A stretch of 64,000 bases of DNA. It comes from Bugula neritina. Its lineage: Eukaryota > Bryozoa > Gymnolaemata > Cheilostomatida > Bugulidae. The notes beneath the pieces are model-generated. The model was not told the origin of the DNA and made no database searches. It saw only the letters and a program-made list of their open reading frames with translations. Position 1 is the stretch's first letter, and the number at the start of each line of letters is the position of its first letter. Both the position numbers and the translations under genes were made by a program. Shown here piece after piece: positions 1 to 11,917 of this stretch. The DNA is taken from the NCBI GenBank assembly GCA_964035545.1, contig OZ037772.1, forward strand, positions 2,550,501 to 2,614,500, in the 5' to 3' direction.

Positions 1-2506
1 TAGCAGTAATCCTAATAGGAGATGCAATATCAATACTAATTGTAATTACTAATACTAATAGTAATACTTAAAGTTAATACAAATATTTATATAAATAAAA
101 TAGTGCGAAACTGAAATACTTAGTCTCAATTTTTATATAGTTATACCAACAGTAAATCGAATAGCAATACTAAGAGTAATCTAATAGTACATGTATTACT
201 AATAGACTAATACTTATAGTACGTAATAGTAATCTGTAATCGTAAGCTACTACCACTACTGCTACTGTAGACGTAGTAGTACTAGTAGTAGTACTAGTAC
301 TACTGTTATAACGGGAACTTGTGGTATCCCGCTACAACTTACTGTACAGCTGTTACTAATATGGCTAAGCCTTAGTGATTTACTATAACAGTATTATATG
401 CATATACTTTATGGTAATTACCTTGTAGATTGTTGGTGACTCCTCTCGTTCCTGGTACGTCTACCTGAAGCTGGGTCTTACAGAGAAGTGACTTCAGATA
501 GCTGTTGGGTGTAGCAAGATACTTCTTGCCGGTTAGCTCCACGTCAGCTGCTTCAGGATAGGTTGGAGTATTACAAGGGTGGCTGTAATACTTAGGTTTC
601 CTGCCGGTTGGTCCACGTCAGCTGCTTCAGGATAGGCTATTGCATTTACAAGGGTGGCTGCATTTCCATATAAGGATAGAGCCAAGAAGCTGCAGGATCA
701 GGGTGTTTGACGTATAGGAACTGACTTCAAAGCGAAAATGTAATTATAATTGTAGCGAAATTAGTACATGTTATAGACAGTAGGAAACAGATGGGCTATT
801 GTGATGGCATTAGTTCTCTCTAATCCGTATAACAATGGAAAGTTAATATCAATGTGGGGTTTAGCTGGGCGTTAGGAAATGAGAATGTAGAATGACTCAG
901 TGGGAATTGAATAAATCTAAAGTTCATAATTCCACTACAACACTACTACTAGTATTACTACTAGTAGATCAATTTTTCAGTATTAAAACTTGAACCTAAA
1001 CTTGAAGTCGATTAATTTTTTTATAATAATAATAAATTTAATATCATTAATAATAATACGATATTCATATTTAATTTTATATTATTCGATAAATCATTTG
1101 ATTAATTAATTATTGATCATATGCCTATGGGCTATGGTATTACTATGTCTATTGTAAATTTCAAATCAAAGACTCAAAGAGAAACAATTATATTTAATTA
1201 ATATTATAACATCAACTGTAAGAATTTCAATTTATATAACTTATAAATTAAATATAACTTAGTCTTAAGCTTAATCTTATATTGGTATTATATAAGTTAT
1301 AAGCCTAGACTTAAACCTAAAGCCTAAAGGCTAAAAGTAAAAGTAAAAGTAAAAGTAAATCTAGAACTAAAATAGTAAAATACTAAATAGTAAATACTAA
1401 AATAGTAAATCTAACTGCAAGTATTAAAGTGCGGGTACCTGATTAATTTGAGAAATGATGAAATGACTCAAACTGTTCTCACCTCACGAGAGTCAATAGT
1501 GTCAGTCTGTAAACTGGTAAGAAACTTGGTAACTAGTATTTATTACTAGTAAGTAGTAACTAAGATGAGGCGCAATAAAACCAAAATAACGAGGAAGTTC
1601 TGCGCGCAGAAGGATTATTACACGTCACTCAACTACAAAGGTCGGCTCTATAATAATCACGTGAAAGAAATGTTGCATTCATTGAGCGGAGCGCTATATT
1701 TTAGCGTCGAAGAGAGACAACTCTTAGGTTGAAATCTGAAAAAATTATCCAGGGCACCCAGGTGTGCGCGTTTTTCAATTGAGCTATTTTAGAATATCCA
1801 ATTCCGGTCCTGTATATTTTCAAATTACAAAAACACCGATAACATCCATGTCCTTTTTAGTAGCAAAATCTTTACAAGGACTTTGTCTCTTATTAGTAGT
1901 ATTGAGTGTCAGCTAGCACTTGCATCTTTTTGTTTGTACTTTCATTATGTAAAATATCTTTATTATGTTTAAGTTGAGCTGTTTAGTACTAGCATATTCA
2001 GCGACATCACTGAACATCTGATTAATCCTGAATTTTCTTAACTGGCAGGCTGCAATCAAGATGGCAGAGGGATGTGATGCTATGGTAGAGGTATGGTGGT
2101 TCCTTTAGCTCAGTGGTTCCAAACCTTCTTCATACCACCATCTCCCCTTCCATAACTATTTACTATTAAGTTCCCCTCTTTCTAAAAGTGCAATTTATGA
2201 ATGATAGGCATAATATACTATAGAAGTCTATATTTGTTCTAGTATATTTGATTATAATATAAGATTATGATTGTTATATTATGCATGTAAAAAGCACAGA
2301 GCAGTTCAATTATTAATACTATGGCTGCAGCTGGTGAATTTGTGCTGCAGCTTGCTTAAGTTTGACTTGGGTTTTGACAAGCTGTACATTGTAGGTCACT
2401 TTGCAGGTCAAGGCAGTTTATTTGCTGATTCCTAACCATTAGCATATTAATTGAAGGAATCCTATCTTAAATAAAAAGGTAGTGCTGAATGGCACTAAAA
2501 CTGTTA
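1..2506. other. AT-rich DNA without a recognisable gene
   Basis: No exon-like open frame with splice borders is visible. The stretch is rich in short AT and (TAGTA)-like runs. Around 1,590-1,800 it is locally GC-richer with CACGTG-like words, but nothing ties this to a gene. Near 2,113 the word CAGTGGTTCCAAACCTT resembles a hAT terminal sequence, but I find no partner end. Confidence 0.5.
526..675. repeat. Two-copy 75-bp tandem repeat
   Basis: The words CACGTCAGCTGCTTCAGGAT and TACAAGGGTGGCTG recur with a 75-bp offset (units starting near 526 and 601). Nothing suggests coding. Confidence 0.7.
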
Positions 2507-2850
2507 GCCTAGGGCCACACGGCGCGTATTTTCGGATGCGAAAATTGAAACCACAAGTAGCAAAGGCGTCCACTGTAGCGTCAGTGATGCGTGATAAATA
2601 AAGCTTTCATTTTTAAATCGCACTCGCTTTCAATAAAACGCAGTTTACTGGAATTTAGTACTAAAATAAAGAAATTGGGCTCGCTTAATAACTACCAGCC
2701 AATTAGGTGACGACGACAGAGACGATTCGCACTTGCGTTGAAAATGCAGAGCGACAAGTGCGAACGTTTTCTCAACGCGCACAGTGGACACCTTTGCTAC
2801 TTGTGATTTCAATTTTCGAATGCGAAAATACGCACCGTGTGGCCCTAGGC
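2507..2850. mobile_element. MITE with 69-bp terminal inverted repeats, PIF/Harbinger-like
   Basis: The first 69 bases (2,507-2,575) and the last 69 (2,782-2,850) are inverted copies with only a few mismatches. Both ends read GCCTAGGGCCACACGG inward. A TTA trinucleotide lies directly outside each end (2,504-2,506 and 2,851-2,853), which matches the 3-bp TWA target duplication of the PIF/Harbinger superfamily. No transposase fits in 344 bp, so the element is non-autonomous. The short open frame at 2,707-2,940 runs through its right end and is not a gene. Confidence 0.8.
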
Positions 2851-3652
2851 TTAGTGTATTGTCAGCAATGTGTGGGTAGAGTTTGCTTGTGGAAACACAG
2901 AATTCATCAAATCATCCTTCACTGTAAACCAGCTCAATGACACTCTCATGTAACTCTCTTATGAAGGTAGCTCAGAGAAATACTGTCAAATAATGTTAAA
3001 AGTTCAAATATATTCGCAGAAATGCTTTTTGAAAGATATCTCTGGAACAGGTTCTTTTTCTAATAATTTATTGAGTGTGAGGATAGTCGTATCATAGAAT
3101 TGTGTCAAGGTCACAACTTGAGTTCAGCTTTGAAAGGATTGATGCTGCTATAATGAAGAGCGATGATGTGATGATTGCACTGGAACACAGGAAATATATC
3201 CACTGTATGTATGCAGTGTGTATAGTTTATAGAAATGAGCTTGCATTGCTGCTTAAACTTCCTGTTGGTTTTGCTTCCAATTCAAACTTCTGAACCTTCA
3301 TTCGTAGTAGGAGGGGTAGCAGCTAGGGTAGAGTGAATAATAGACACATGGATGTAAAAGTAAACTTAGATTGTAGAGTGTAGTGTGGATAAATATATGA
3401 ACTACATAATATGAAGGAGTTATAGTTATACATATGCAGTACATGTAATCTTGAAAACAAGGCAAGAGCTCAAAGAGCTGGTAACAAACTATGAAATTTT
3501 TAGAAAAAAAATCTTCCCTAAAAAAGCCCAAATTCATCACTTGGGAAGATCTGGTCTATAGCTGAGCTGCAGTGAGGGGAGGTGAGAGAGTAACCCAGTT
3601 CCAGTGTATAATAATAGAAGCTGACAAGAGATCTCATTTGTATGTTGATTAA
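2851..3652. other. Intergenic, nothing recognised
   Basis: Only short open frames without codon bias, domains or convincing splice borders are seen here. Confidence 0.5.
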
Positions 3653-5864
3653 TATAACATGATATACTGTATAACGTAGTATACTGTATAACATAGTACA
3701 CTGTGTAACATATTATACTGTATAACATAGTATACCGTATAACATAGTGTACCGTATAACATAGTATACCGTATAACATAGTATACCGTATAACATAGTA
3801 TACCGTATAACATAGTATACCGTATAACATAGTATACCGTATAACATAGTATACCGTATAACATAGTATACCGTATAACATAGTATACCGTATAACATAG
3901 TATACTGTATAACATTATATACTGTATAACATAATATACTGTATAACATAGTATACTGTATAACATAATATACTGTATAACATAATATACTGTATAACAT
4001 AGTATACTGTATAACATAATATACTGTATAACATAGTATACTGTATAACATAGTATACTGTATAACATAATATACTGTATAACATAGTATATACTGTATA
4101 ACATAATATACTGTATAACATAGTATACTGTATAACATAATATACTGTATAACATAGTATACTGTATAACATAATATACTGTATAACATAGTATACTGTA
4201 TAACAAAGTATACTGTATAACATAGTATACTGTATAGCATAGTATACTGTATAACATAATATACTGTATAACATAATATACTGTATAACATAGTATACTG
4301 TATAACATAGTATACTGTATAACATAATATACTGTATAACATAGTATACTGTATAACAAAGTATACTGTATAACATAATATACTGTATAACATAATATAC
4401 TGTATAACATAGTATACTGTATGAAATAGTATACTGTATAACATAATATATTGTATAACATAATATACTGTATAACATAGTATACTGTATAACATAGTAT
4501 ACTGTATAACATAATATACTGTATAACATAGTATACTGTATAACAAAGTATACTGTATAACATAATATACTGTATAACATAGTATACTGTATAACATAGT
4601 ATACTGTATAACATAATATACTGTATAATATAGTATACTGTATAACATAGTATACTGTATAACATAATATACTGTATAACATAATATACTGTATAACATA
4701 ATATACTGTATAATATAGTATACTGTATAACATAATATACTGTATAACATAGTATACTGTATAACAAAGTATACTGTATAACATAGTATACTGTATAGCA
4801 TAGTATACTGTATAACATAATATACTGTATAACATAATATACTGTATAACATAGTATACTGTATAACATAGTATACTGTATAACATAATATACTGTATAA
4901 CATAGTATACTGTATAACATAATATACTGTATAACATAGTATACTGTATAACATAATATACTGTATAACAAAGTATACTGTATAACAAAGTATACTGTAT
5001 AACATAGTATACTGTATAGCATAGTATACTGTATAACATAGTATACTGTATAACATAGTATACTGTATAACATAATATACTGTATAACATAGTATACTGT
5101 ATGAAATAGTATACTGTATAACATAATATACTGTATAACATAGTATACTGTATAACATAGTATACTGTATAACATAATATACTGTATAACATAGTATACT
5201 GTATAACAAAGTATACTGTATAACATAATATACTGTATAACATAGTATACTGTATAACATAGTATACTGTATAACATAATATACTGTATAACATAGTATA
5301 CTGTATAACATAGTATACTGTATAACATAATATACTGTATAACATAATATACTGTATAACATAATATGCTGTATAACATAATGTACTGTATAACATAATA
5401 TACTGTATAACATAGTATACTGTATAACAAAGTATACTGTATAACATAGTATACTGTATAGCATAGTATACTGTATAACATAATATACTGTATAACATAA
5501 TATACTGTATAACATAGTATACTGTATAACATAGTATACTGTATAACATAATATACTGTATAACAAAGTATACTGTATAACATAGTATACTGTATAGCAT
5601 AGTATACTGTATAGCATAGTATACTGTATAACATAGTATACTGTATAACATAGTATACTGTATGACATAATATACTGTATAACATAGTGTACTGTATAAC
5701 ATAATATACTGTATAACATAGTGTACTGTATAACATAATATACTGTATGACATAATATACTGTATAACATAGTGTACTGTATAACATAATATACTGTATA
5801 ACATAGTATACTGTATAACATAGTATACTGTATAACATAATATACTGTGTGACATAATATACTG
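3653..5864 (-). repeat. 17-bp satellite array, about 130 copies
   Basis: The unit on the plus strand is ATACTGTATAACATAGT, with frequent AAT in place of AGT. A variant with ATACCG is concentrated at about 3,730-3,900, which suggests local homogenisation. Each unit contains the near-palindrome TATAC-N-GTATA. Because 17 is not a multiple of 3 and the minus strand has no stop word, all three minus frames stay open for about 2 kb as a Tyr/Ile/Leu/Cys-rich 17-residue repeat. I treat these frames as satellite artefacts. The same satellite recurs inverted at 52,850-54,606. Confidence 0.95.
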
Positions 5865-6997
5865 AGCTGAATTAAAAAAGTTTTATATATTTTACATTTC
5901 CGCTTTTATAATATCCAAATTACTTTGCCCAGTGACGCTGTTTAAAAACAAACGTCTGCTAGGCAAGCAGTAAAGTTTAACGCTAACATCATTTGCTAAT
6001 AATATTTTGCACTCGCAACACACGCACTGTGTGTGGCAGGTCACTAGCATGGAATTCTCACACTTCGCTCTTTGCGTTTGTTGAGAGTGGATAACTCCGG
6101 TTGTTTCAAAATTACATATTTCTCATAGCTTTATAAGTTACATCTGTTGATTAGGTTTGAGTATGATTTACAAGTTTTTAAAATGATCCATTTTAGGCTA
6201 TGTATGATGTATGTATGATATGTATGATTGGATGGAGTTATTGTCATGTCTTGTCACAGTTGCTTGGTATGTTAAGTCTTTGCAAACCTTATTATATATT
6301 AATAACTTAATGCCATTTGCTTATATACTTCATAGCAGCCAAAGTAAAATTTAACATGTTGATATGGTCAACACAGTTGGAACTAAGTAACTAAAATATA
6401 TGTAAAATTCCATTTCAAACTAACAATGTCTCATTTCAGGATGAATAGGTTAAATAATCAGATCTGAAAACTGCAGCTTATCAGAAATCTGTGACCAAAT
6501 TTAGTACTATAATAATTTTGATGATGAAATTTACAAGCTGAGAAATAAGTTGTGTAGTGCTGTATGGTAAAATATATTTTGCAATATTAGAGAAATGATT
6601 GGATTAAATAAATTCAAAAATGTAGCACCAACAGAATTACTAAATTAACAACGGTTTCTAAATATATAGTCACAGGGAGAGGCATAACACCCTCCCTATC
6701 TCATTCTAGAATTACTACTCACAATCTCAGGTTATGGTGGAATAATTAAAAGACAGCATAAACCCTATAGCTAAACTTCTTCAAAGTTATATGTACAAAA
6801 ATCACCATCACTGCCTTGGAAGTCTCGGATAAATTTATTTAGAGTAATCAAATCTTTCATTTACAATTAGGTTATATAAAAATCAGACTGCTGGTCTCAG
6901 CCAACTAACATCGATTGCATTCTCTGATTGGCCACTACTTATCTAATCAGGAACAGTCTTACAAATCAACCAAATGAAACTGTTGTTAGATATGAGT
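5865..6997. other. Noncoding, partly homologous to 50.8 kb
   Basis: No gene is recognised. About 6,628-6,690 is an inverted copy of the sequence just after 50,760 (AGGGTGTTATGCC context). It lies about 300 bp beyond the collagen stop codon and marks the outer part of the inverted duplication. Confidence 0.6.
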
Positions 6998-7146
6998 CTA
7001 TGAAAAGCAGACTTCTCCAAGCTGAACCCCAAACTCTTTGTGGGTGGTCCTGATGTCACCAGCAGCAATGTCAATAATAGGCAAGTGGGTGGCGGTCTTG
7101 GTGTCAATCTCAATCACTGTCGGAGCTTCTGATGGTATTTGGAATT
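6998..7146 (-). CDS. Fibrillar collagen, last C-propeptide (COLFI) exon
   Basis: The frame reads THLPIIDIAAGDI, then HKEFGVQLGEVCFS and a TAG stop. This is the hallmark end of the fibrillar-collagen C-propeptide (LPIxDIAPxDIG...EFGVDIGPVCF), including the last conserved Cys. The domain directs trimerisation of procollagen chains before extracellular cleavage. The exon is preceded by an acceptor (TTTTGTAG). Against its inverted copy at 50,649, the start of this exon has a 2-base gain, so it does not join in frame to the exon at 7,507-7,680. The C-terminal half is intact. Family assignment is firm; function of this copy is doubtful. Confidence 0.85.
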
Positions 7147-7314
7147 CTACAAAATGGCAGAGGGCAAACTCAAAATTCTAAACTCGCACAGAAATCAAAG
7201 TGGCTTTTGGGTTGAACTCATTAGTAGTCGTTAAAAAGCCTCAAAGGCAAGCTATATTGTATCTTAATAGAAAAAAAGATGCAACTATCGCAATCATGTT
7301 CAAGTGCAGGTCGA

Positions 7315-7500
7315 ATTTACACTATATAAGTTATATTTACACTTTATAGGTCAGATTTACACTATATAGGTCAGATTTACACTATATAGGTCAGATTTAC
7401 ACCATATAGGTCAGATTTACACCATATAGGTCAGGTTTACAGTATATAGGTCAGATTTACAGTATATACAGGTCAGATTCACATTATATAGGTCAGATTT
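7315..7500. repeat. 20-bp minisatellite in collagen intron
   Basis: About nine copies of a unit close to AGGTCAGATTTACACTATAT fill most of the intron between the last two C-propeptide exons. The inverted copy near 50,415-50,470 has only about two units, so the array expanded or contracted after the duplication. Confidence 0.85.
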
Positions 7501-7506
7501 AGATAC

Positions 7507-7680
7507 CTTGCAATCATCCTGCAGCACTGAATATTGGAACCTGCTGACTGTTACTGTGTATTCTTTATCACCAGCTGTATATAAAATGACTGACTTATTC
7601 TTCCTACCGAATGCGTCTTCTACCGCCACTGAGTTTATACATCTACAATCAGCAAAAGGAATAGTCATGCCAACAACTTG
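7507..7680 (-). CDS. Fibrillar collagen C-propeptide exon (central part)
   Basis: The exon encodes MTIPFADCRCINSVAVEDA and SRFQYSVLQDDC, matching the fibrillar-collagen region with YHCKNSVAYMDE and FTYSVLEDGC. Two conserved cysteines and the NSVA core are present, and the donor CAAG|GTATCT is good. The inverted copy at 50,221 has a clear CACAG acceptor and a longer 5' part. Here that acceptor reads CTCTG and an in-frame TAA sits at about 7,687-7,689, so only a weaker AG at 7,681-7,682 could be used. Part of a damaged gene or a pseudogene. Confidence 0.8.
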
Positions 7681-7876
7681 CTCAGGTTAAGAAGAAGCCA
7701 GAGATTGTTCAGATTATCAAGTGACTAGCAACATAGTAGAGGACTAGTATCTGGTAACTAGCAACATCCATACAGGAAACCAACACGTTACTATAGCGAC
7801 ACCTATCAACATAAAACTTTTGAATATTCTTGACTATTACTAAGACAGTCATAGTTGATACAAGATAAACACTTAC

Positions 7877-8044
7877 AAGTGCTGTTCCCATGTGTTTAGC
7901 AACGAATGGCTGATTATCTAGCTGCTGGGTGACGTACGATTTGGTGGCAAACTCAGAGGTCTTGGCATTGATGCAAGTGCTCTTCATTTCCTTGCGACAG
8001 TAAGCCTGGATAGCATTAGCTGTGAAACCACCATCTGGATCCAC
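7877..8044 (-). CDS. Fibrillar collagen C-propeptide exon (N-terminal part)
   Basis: 168 bp, 56 codons, phase 0 at both ends, with acceptor TTGTTGTCAG and donor ACTT|GTAAGT. It begins VDPDGGFTANAIQAYC, equivalent to the WIDPNxGCxxDAxxVFC segment of fibrillar collagens. It continues TCINAKTSEF and ends QPFVAKHMGTAL. The usual preceding segment (RTCxDL...SGxYW) was not found anywhere between 8,045 and 8,480, so the domain looks incomplete. A frameshifted inverted copy of the last third lies at 49,820. Confidence 0.8.
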
Positions 8045-8480
8045 CTGACAACAAACAATAGAGAATACAATTTCTCTAGTTCACAATATAACAAACAGTA
8101 TATAATACACAGTATAAATTGAACCATCCCTTACCTATGTTTCTAGAGAAATAAGGTGGAAGTAGTTATGTAAGCTAACAGCAATGAAACCAACATTATA
8201 TAATCTGTCAGAATGTAGCAACATTTAACTGGAGAAATGAACTAAATAGGTGACTCATCAAACAAGAATGTCACTCATCAATGCTAGGAGGAGAAACACA
8301 TTATAACAGCTGTCTATATTTTTATTACAATAGTTTCTAGCAGTTAATTATAAAATTGTTTGTCTGCAAAAACATAAACAATTTGAAACGAGTCTTTCAT
8401 TTGAGTTCCAAAACAGCATTTAAAAGATCTTTTCCACTACAAATCAGGCAACATCAAAGCACATCATGGCCATTACTCAC

Positions 8481-8579
8481 TGAGGTACATATTATAGAGC
8501 TCATTGTTGGCGCCTGCATCATCTGCTTGTACACCTTTACCGTTGGACATCATTGCACTCATCATCATAGGGGGCGCAC
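8481..8579 (-). CDS. Collagen exon joining helix end and C-propeptide
   Basis: 99 bp with acceptor GTTATGTTAG and donor CTCA|GTGAGT. It encodes GAPPMMMSAMMSNGKG, then QADDAGANNELYNMY, i.e. C-telopeptide and propeptide start. Phase 1 entry matches the helix exon at 13,218-13,299, which ends in phase 1. It does not match the nearer exon at 8,723-8,794, which has lost a base. Phase 1 exit does not fit the next recognised exon (8,044), implying a missing exon. Confidence 0.7.
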
Positions 8580-8722
8580 CTAACATAACCCATGGTAGAA
8601 TAAAATAAAAGCTTCAATCACAGGCTATGGATGAAATTCCCAAAATATTACCAATACACAGTTGGAAGAGAATGAAAAAGATACAAGTAATGGACAATAA
8701 CTTGGTTTTGCTGATAACTAAC

Positions 8723-8794
8723 CAAATACTGGGCTTTACCAGGAGGTCCAGGACTGCCAGGACTACCCATTTCCCCATCTCTCTCTTGTTCACC
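8723..8794 (-). pseudogene. Collagen helix terminal exon, copy 1 (frameshifted)
   Basis: Gly-X-Y codons GEQ ERD GEM GSP GSP GPP. Against copy 2 (13,218-13,299) it lacks 10 bases near its 3' end (one GLP triplet plus one base) and has Gly-to-Glu at the second triplet. The frameshift makes the splice to the next exon out of frame. Decayed. Confidence 0.75.
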
Positions 8795-8903
8795 CTAGAA
8801 ATACAGACTATTGGTTTATTACAACTAAACTAACAAAATGAATAACAATAACCTGCTAACAGTGTAAGTGCATGCGTGTGTGAGCGTGAGTGTAAGGGTT
8901 TAC

Positions 8904-9090
8904 CTTAGCACCATAAGGTCCAGGTGGACCTATAGCACCCATAGCACCAGGAGAACCAGTTATTCCTTGTTTGCCATCAGCACCCAGTAGCCCGGGTGGT
9001 CCAGCAATACCAAGTGATCCGACATCTCCCCTTGCATCATAAATACCGGGAGATCTGGGAAATCCCTGAGGTCCCTGGAAACCAGTGGGT
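8904..9090 (-). pseudogene. Collagen triple-helix exon, copy 1
   Basis: 187 bp, donor GCTAAG|GTAAAC. The frame is open and mostly Gly-X-Y (GFQ GPQ GFP ... GLL GAD GKQ GIT GSP GAM GAI GPP). Glycine is lost at RSP and DAR. Each such change would break a collagen helix. The tandem copy at 13,381-13,567 has the same length and keeps glycine at these two places but has lost others. Confidence 0.75.
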
Positions 9091-9228
9091 CTTACAACAG
9101 CAGCACCATTCATATTATCATGAGTTAGGAGTTGCCTTATCTTCTTACCAGGTAGGAAAACTCTTAGAGCCATGATTCTGTTGATGGCCAATAACTAAGG
9201 ACAAAGATTGGTTCAACTTAATTCATAC

Positions 9229-9338
9229 CTTTAGGTCCTTGTTCGCCGGGAATTCACAGAAGCTCCGTGGGGTCTCTGAGGACCAGTTGGTCCGGACAAT
9301 CCAGTTGGTCCAGAAGCACCCTGTGGCCCAGCTGGCCC
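9229..9338 (-). pseudogene. Collagen triple-helix exon, copy 1 (frameshift shared with copy 2)
   Basis: 110 bp starting GPA GPQ GAS GPT GLS GPT. Near the 3' end, one extra G puts the last four triplets out of frame, and a stop would follow. The tandem copy at 13,701-13,810 has the same extra base. Copy 1 alone has two further glycine losses. The donor is G|GTATGA. Confidence 0.7.
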
Positions 9339-9604
9339 CTATAGTAATGAATATATTTAGGAGACACACCTTAGCTGTGAGATATTAGTGAATTATATTT
9401 TCTGTAACAATATTGTATTGTATAACATATTATATTATGGTGTATTATACTGTACTGTTATGTAATATATTACATGATGTGAGGTCACTGAAGCAACTCT
9501 AGTATTAACATGAATAAACTAAAACAAATAAACAACTACAGGATTGACTAGTGGAAAACCAGAGAACTGAAATAAATAGAAAACTGAATAAAGAATGTTC
9601 CTGC

Positions 9605-9738
9605 CTTATCACCGTTGTCTCCTTGAGCACCTTCAGGTCCCTGGTTACCGGGGATTCCCACTGGACCCATAGAGCCAGGAGATCTTCGAACGCCCTGCTC
9701 CCCATGTTTACCATCAGCACCCAGTACTCCAGGTAAAC
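9605..9738 (-). pseudogene. Collagen triple-helix exon, copy 1 (acceptor lost)
   Basis: Encodes GLP GVL GAD GKH GEQ ... [18 protein letters not shown]. Copy 2 has the acceptor TTTTCTCAG; here the same place reads TTTTTTCTG, so the 3' splice site is gone. One glycine is replaced by Arg (VRRSP). The 3' end AAG|GCAGGA would be a GC donor, shared by both copies. Confidence 0.7.
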
Positions 9739-9831
9739 CGTCCCAGAAAAAATTGACAGCAAATTTTAAAAACCCAATTGGATAAAAAGTTCTAAGAAGG
9801 TGAATAGGGTAGAGTAAAGCACAAAAAATAC

Positions 9832-9960
9832 CTTCCATCAGATCCGGGTTCTCCAGTGACCTCCTTGAGCCGGTTGGACCAGGCATACCAGTTCGTGCAG
9901 TTTCTCCTGTCTTTCCATTTCTACCATCCAGACCGGGTTCTCCAGCTTGTCCGACAGGTT
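9832..9960 (-). pseudogene. Collagen triple-helix exon, copy 1 (frameshifted)
   Basis: GQA GEP GLD GRN GKT GET, then ART (glycine lost), GMP GPT GSR. A 1-base loss follows, so the last triplets are out of frame compared with the intact copy 2 exon at 14,294-14,424. Confidence 0.75.
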
Positions 9961-10204
9961 CTATGAACCAAGCAGCACCAGTATGCATTACAAGTGGTCA
10001 TTTATTAATTCTGGAACACAAAATTTCTCAACATTTCTGGTATATTTCTTCGTTTTCTTGTTTTTACTCAGACAATGCATCATGTGGCAAACAGTATGGT
10101 AAAAATGATCCATGAAAACCAGTCAGAGCAACTATCATACATAGTAATCCTGTCAGTTGAAGTAACAAGCACTGCTAGGATTCAATATGATTACTTAGCC
10201 TACA

Positions 10205-10332
10205 CCCTGCCTTAGTGCAGACTAACCCCAGCATATAGCATGTCTGTGAGGGAAACCCCAGCATATAGCATAGGTGTGAGGGAAACCCCAGCATATAGCA
10301 TAAGTGTGAAGGAAACCCCAGCATATTATAGA
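10205..10332. repeat. 30-bp minisatellite, about four copies
   Basis: Unit close to CCCCAGCATATAGCAT followed by AGGTGTGAGGGAAA. A related array occurs at 14,688-14,800 in the tandem copy. Intronic. Confidence 0.8.
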
Positions 10333-10387
10333 ATACCTAAAAAGAACAGAAATACACAAGCAAGGGTGAGTAACTCCTCATTCTTAC

Positions 10388-10456
10388 CTGCAGGACCTTG
10401 ATCTCCTTGTTTACCCTGATAACCGATCTCAACAGGTCCAGGTACTCCGTCTCTAC
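10388..10456 (-). pseudogene. Collagen triple-helix exon remnant (single copy)
   Basis: Acceptor GCTTACAG and donor CCTGCAG|GTAAGA flank GRD GVP GPV EI GYQ GKQ GDQ GPA. One residue is missing at EI, breaking Gly-X-Y periodicity but not the frame. No counterpart exists in copy 2, where 10.33-11.76 kb is absent. Confidence 0.65.
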
Positions 10457-10654
10457 CTGTAAGCACCCATTGATAGCATCACAACAGATGCAACTAGTTT
10501 TCAACTTGATTTCTATGTTGCTATAATAAACAGTGTGACTGGTCACTATAGAATAGCCTACTAGAAATCTGCTCGCTAGATAAAAGTCAAATTATGGGAG
10601 AGAATAGAGACGTCATGACGCAAGGTAATTGTAAGTTCGTAGGAGGTTTAGTCC

Positions 10655-10960
10655 ATCTAGACCACTGGTTAGTCTAGTCTGTCTACAGCCCTGTGTAGTT
10701 TGGTCTGTGTACACCCCTGTCTAGTTTAGTCTGTCTACACCCCTGTGTTGTTTAGTCTGTCTACACCCCTGTGTAGTTTAGTCTGTCTGCACCCCTGTGT
10801 TGTTTAGTCTGTCTACGCCCCTGTCAAGCTTAGTCTGTCTACACCCCTGTGTAGTTTAGTCTGTTTACACCCCTGTGTATTTTATTCTGTCTACACCCCT
10901 GTCTAGTTTAGTTTGTCTACACCCCTGTCTAGTTTAGTCTGTCTACACCCCTGTGTAGAC
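10655..10960. repeat. 26-bp minisatellite, about 12 copies
   Basis: Unit close to TAGTTTAGTCTGTCTACACC plus CCTGTG. Intronic, present only in copy 1. Confidence 0.85.
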
Positions 10961-11111
10961 CATAATCAAATAATCCAAAGCTCTCTGAAGAAACAAAAAT
11001 GCTCCGAGACAGAGTTTTCCCCTTTTTCCACGTAACAAACATAAAATAACGAAAACGAAAAAGATCCCAACATAACTTGACAGATTAAAATCAATTGAGC
11101 ATAAACATTAC

Positions 11112-11285
11112 CTGGTTCTCCAAAAAGTCCGGTATCTCCTGGGAAACAAGGTGGTCTTCTTTCTCCTGCATCTCCAGGATTGCCGGATATACCAGGCAGG
11201 CCATCAACATCGGGTGAACCCTTCCTCTCCATCAGTTCTGTAAGATCCCGGGTGTCTTTTGGGACCCATTCTCCCTTTCTGTTCA
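11112..11285 (-). pseudogene. Collagen triple-helix exon remnant
   Basis: Acceptor TTTTGCAG, donor ACCAG|GTAATG. The 3' half reads GSP DVD GLP GIS GNP GDA GER then RPP CFP GDT GLF GEP, with several glycines replaced (Asp, Arg, Cys). The 5' half only makes Gly-X-Y sense in other frames, so it carries frameshifts. Confidence 0.65.
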
Positions 11286-11573
11286 CTGCAAAACAAGATT
11301 AACCTATAATACAAGCAGGCATGGCCCTGCAGAACAGAACAGAGTAGCCAATCACATCACTACTCTGATACTGTCAAGCCAATCACATCGCTGCACTGAT
11401 ATTGTAAAGCCAGTCAATACTCTCATAACAATATTCAGGCAATAATAAACTGTACAATGCCAAACAACAATTTATTTTAAACTTATTACTGAATTAAAGT
11501 TTACTTCTAGTAAAAACATGGTGGAGAATACATCTAGACCTTGAACAATAAAAGTATGAGTTCCATAATAAAC

Positions 11574-11917
11574 CAGGGTTGGAGTCAATTACATACAATT
11601 TCACTTCTAGGGTCCAACTAACAGGGGCAATTTTGACAGGGGGGAACCTCCTTTGTTCTCAACACTGATACTATACTACATTGACTTAATCTAAACTTGT
11701 TATTTAACAGTAGGCATGTTAAAAAAGAATGAATTTCTTAAGATTTAAAAGGTTGAAGTAATTGAGATGTAATTGTAAAGTTATTGTAAAAATCAATTAC
11801 ATTAGATATGTAATTAATTACAATTACAATTACATTTTTATACATCAATCACAAATTACATTCAATTACTTGAAAAAATGTAATTAAATACAACCAATTA
11901 CAATTACCCCAACCCTG
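11574..11917. mobile_element. hAT-like MITE with 8-bp target duplication
   Basis: The ends are CAGGGTTGG and its inverse CCAACCCTG. The flanks are TAATAAAC (11,566-11,573) and TAATGAAC (11,918-11,925), an 8-bp target duplication with one later change. The interior is rich in ATTAC/GTAAT words. Truncated copies with the same flank occur at 14,827-14,984 and, inverted, at 49,314-49,744, so they were carried along by duplication of the collagen intron and are not separate insertions. Confidence 0.8.

Noticed and set aside
2707-2940. 77-codon frame
   Set aside because: Runs across the right inverted repeat of the Harbinger-like MITE.
3537-5855. Long minus-strand frames (114-729 codons) of Tyr/Ile/Leu/Cys repeats
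   Set aside because: All three frames are open at once because the 17-bp satellite unit has no stop on this strand; a repeat artefact.
7315-7500. Evenly spaced AGGTCA words as nuclear-receptor sites
   Set aside because: They are a fixed part of a 20-bp minisatellite; periodicity explains them.
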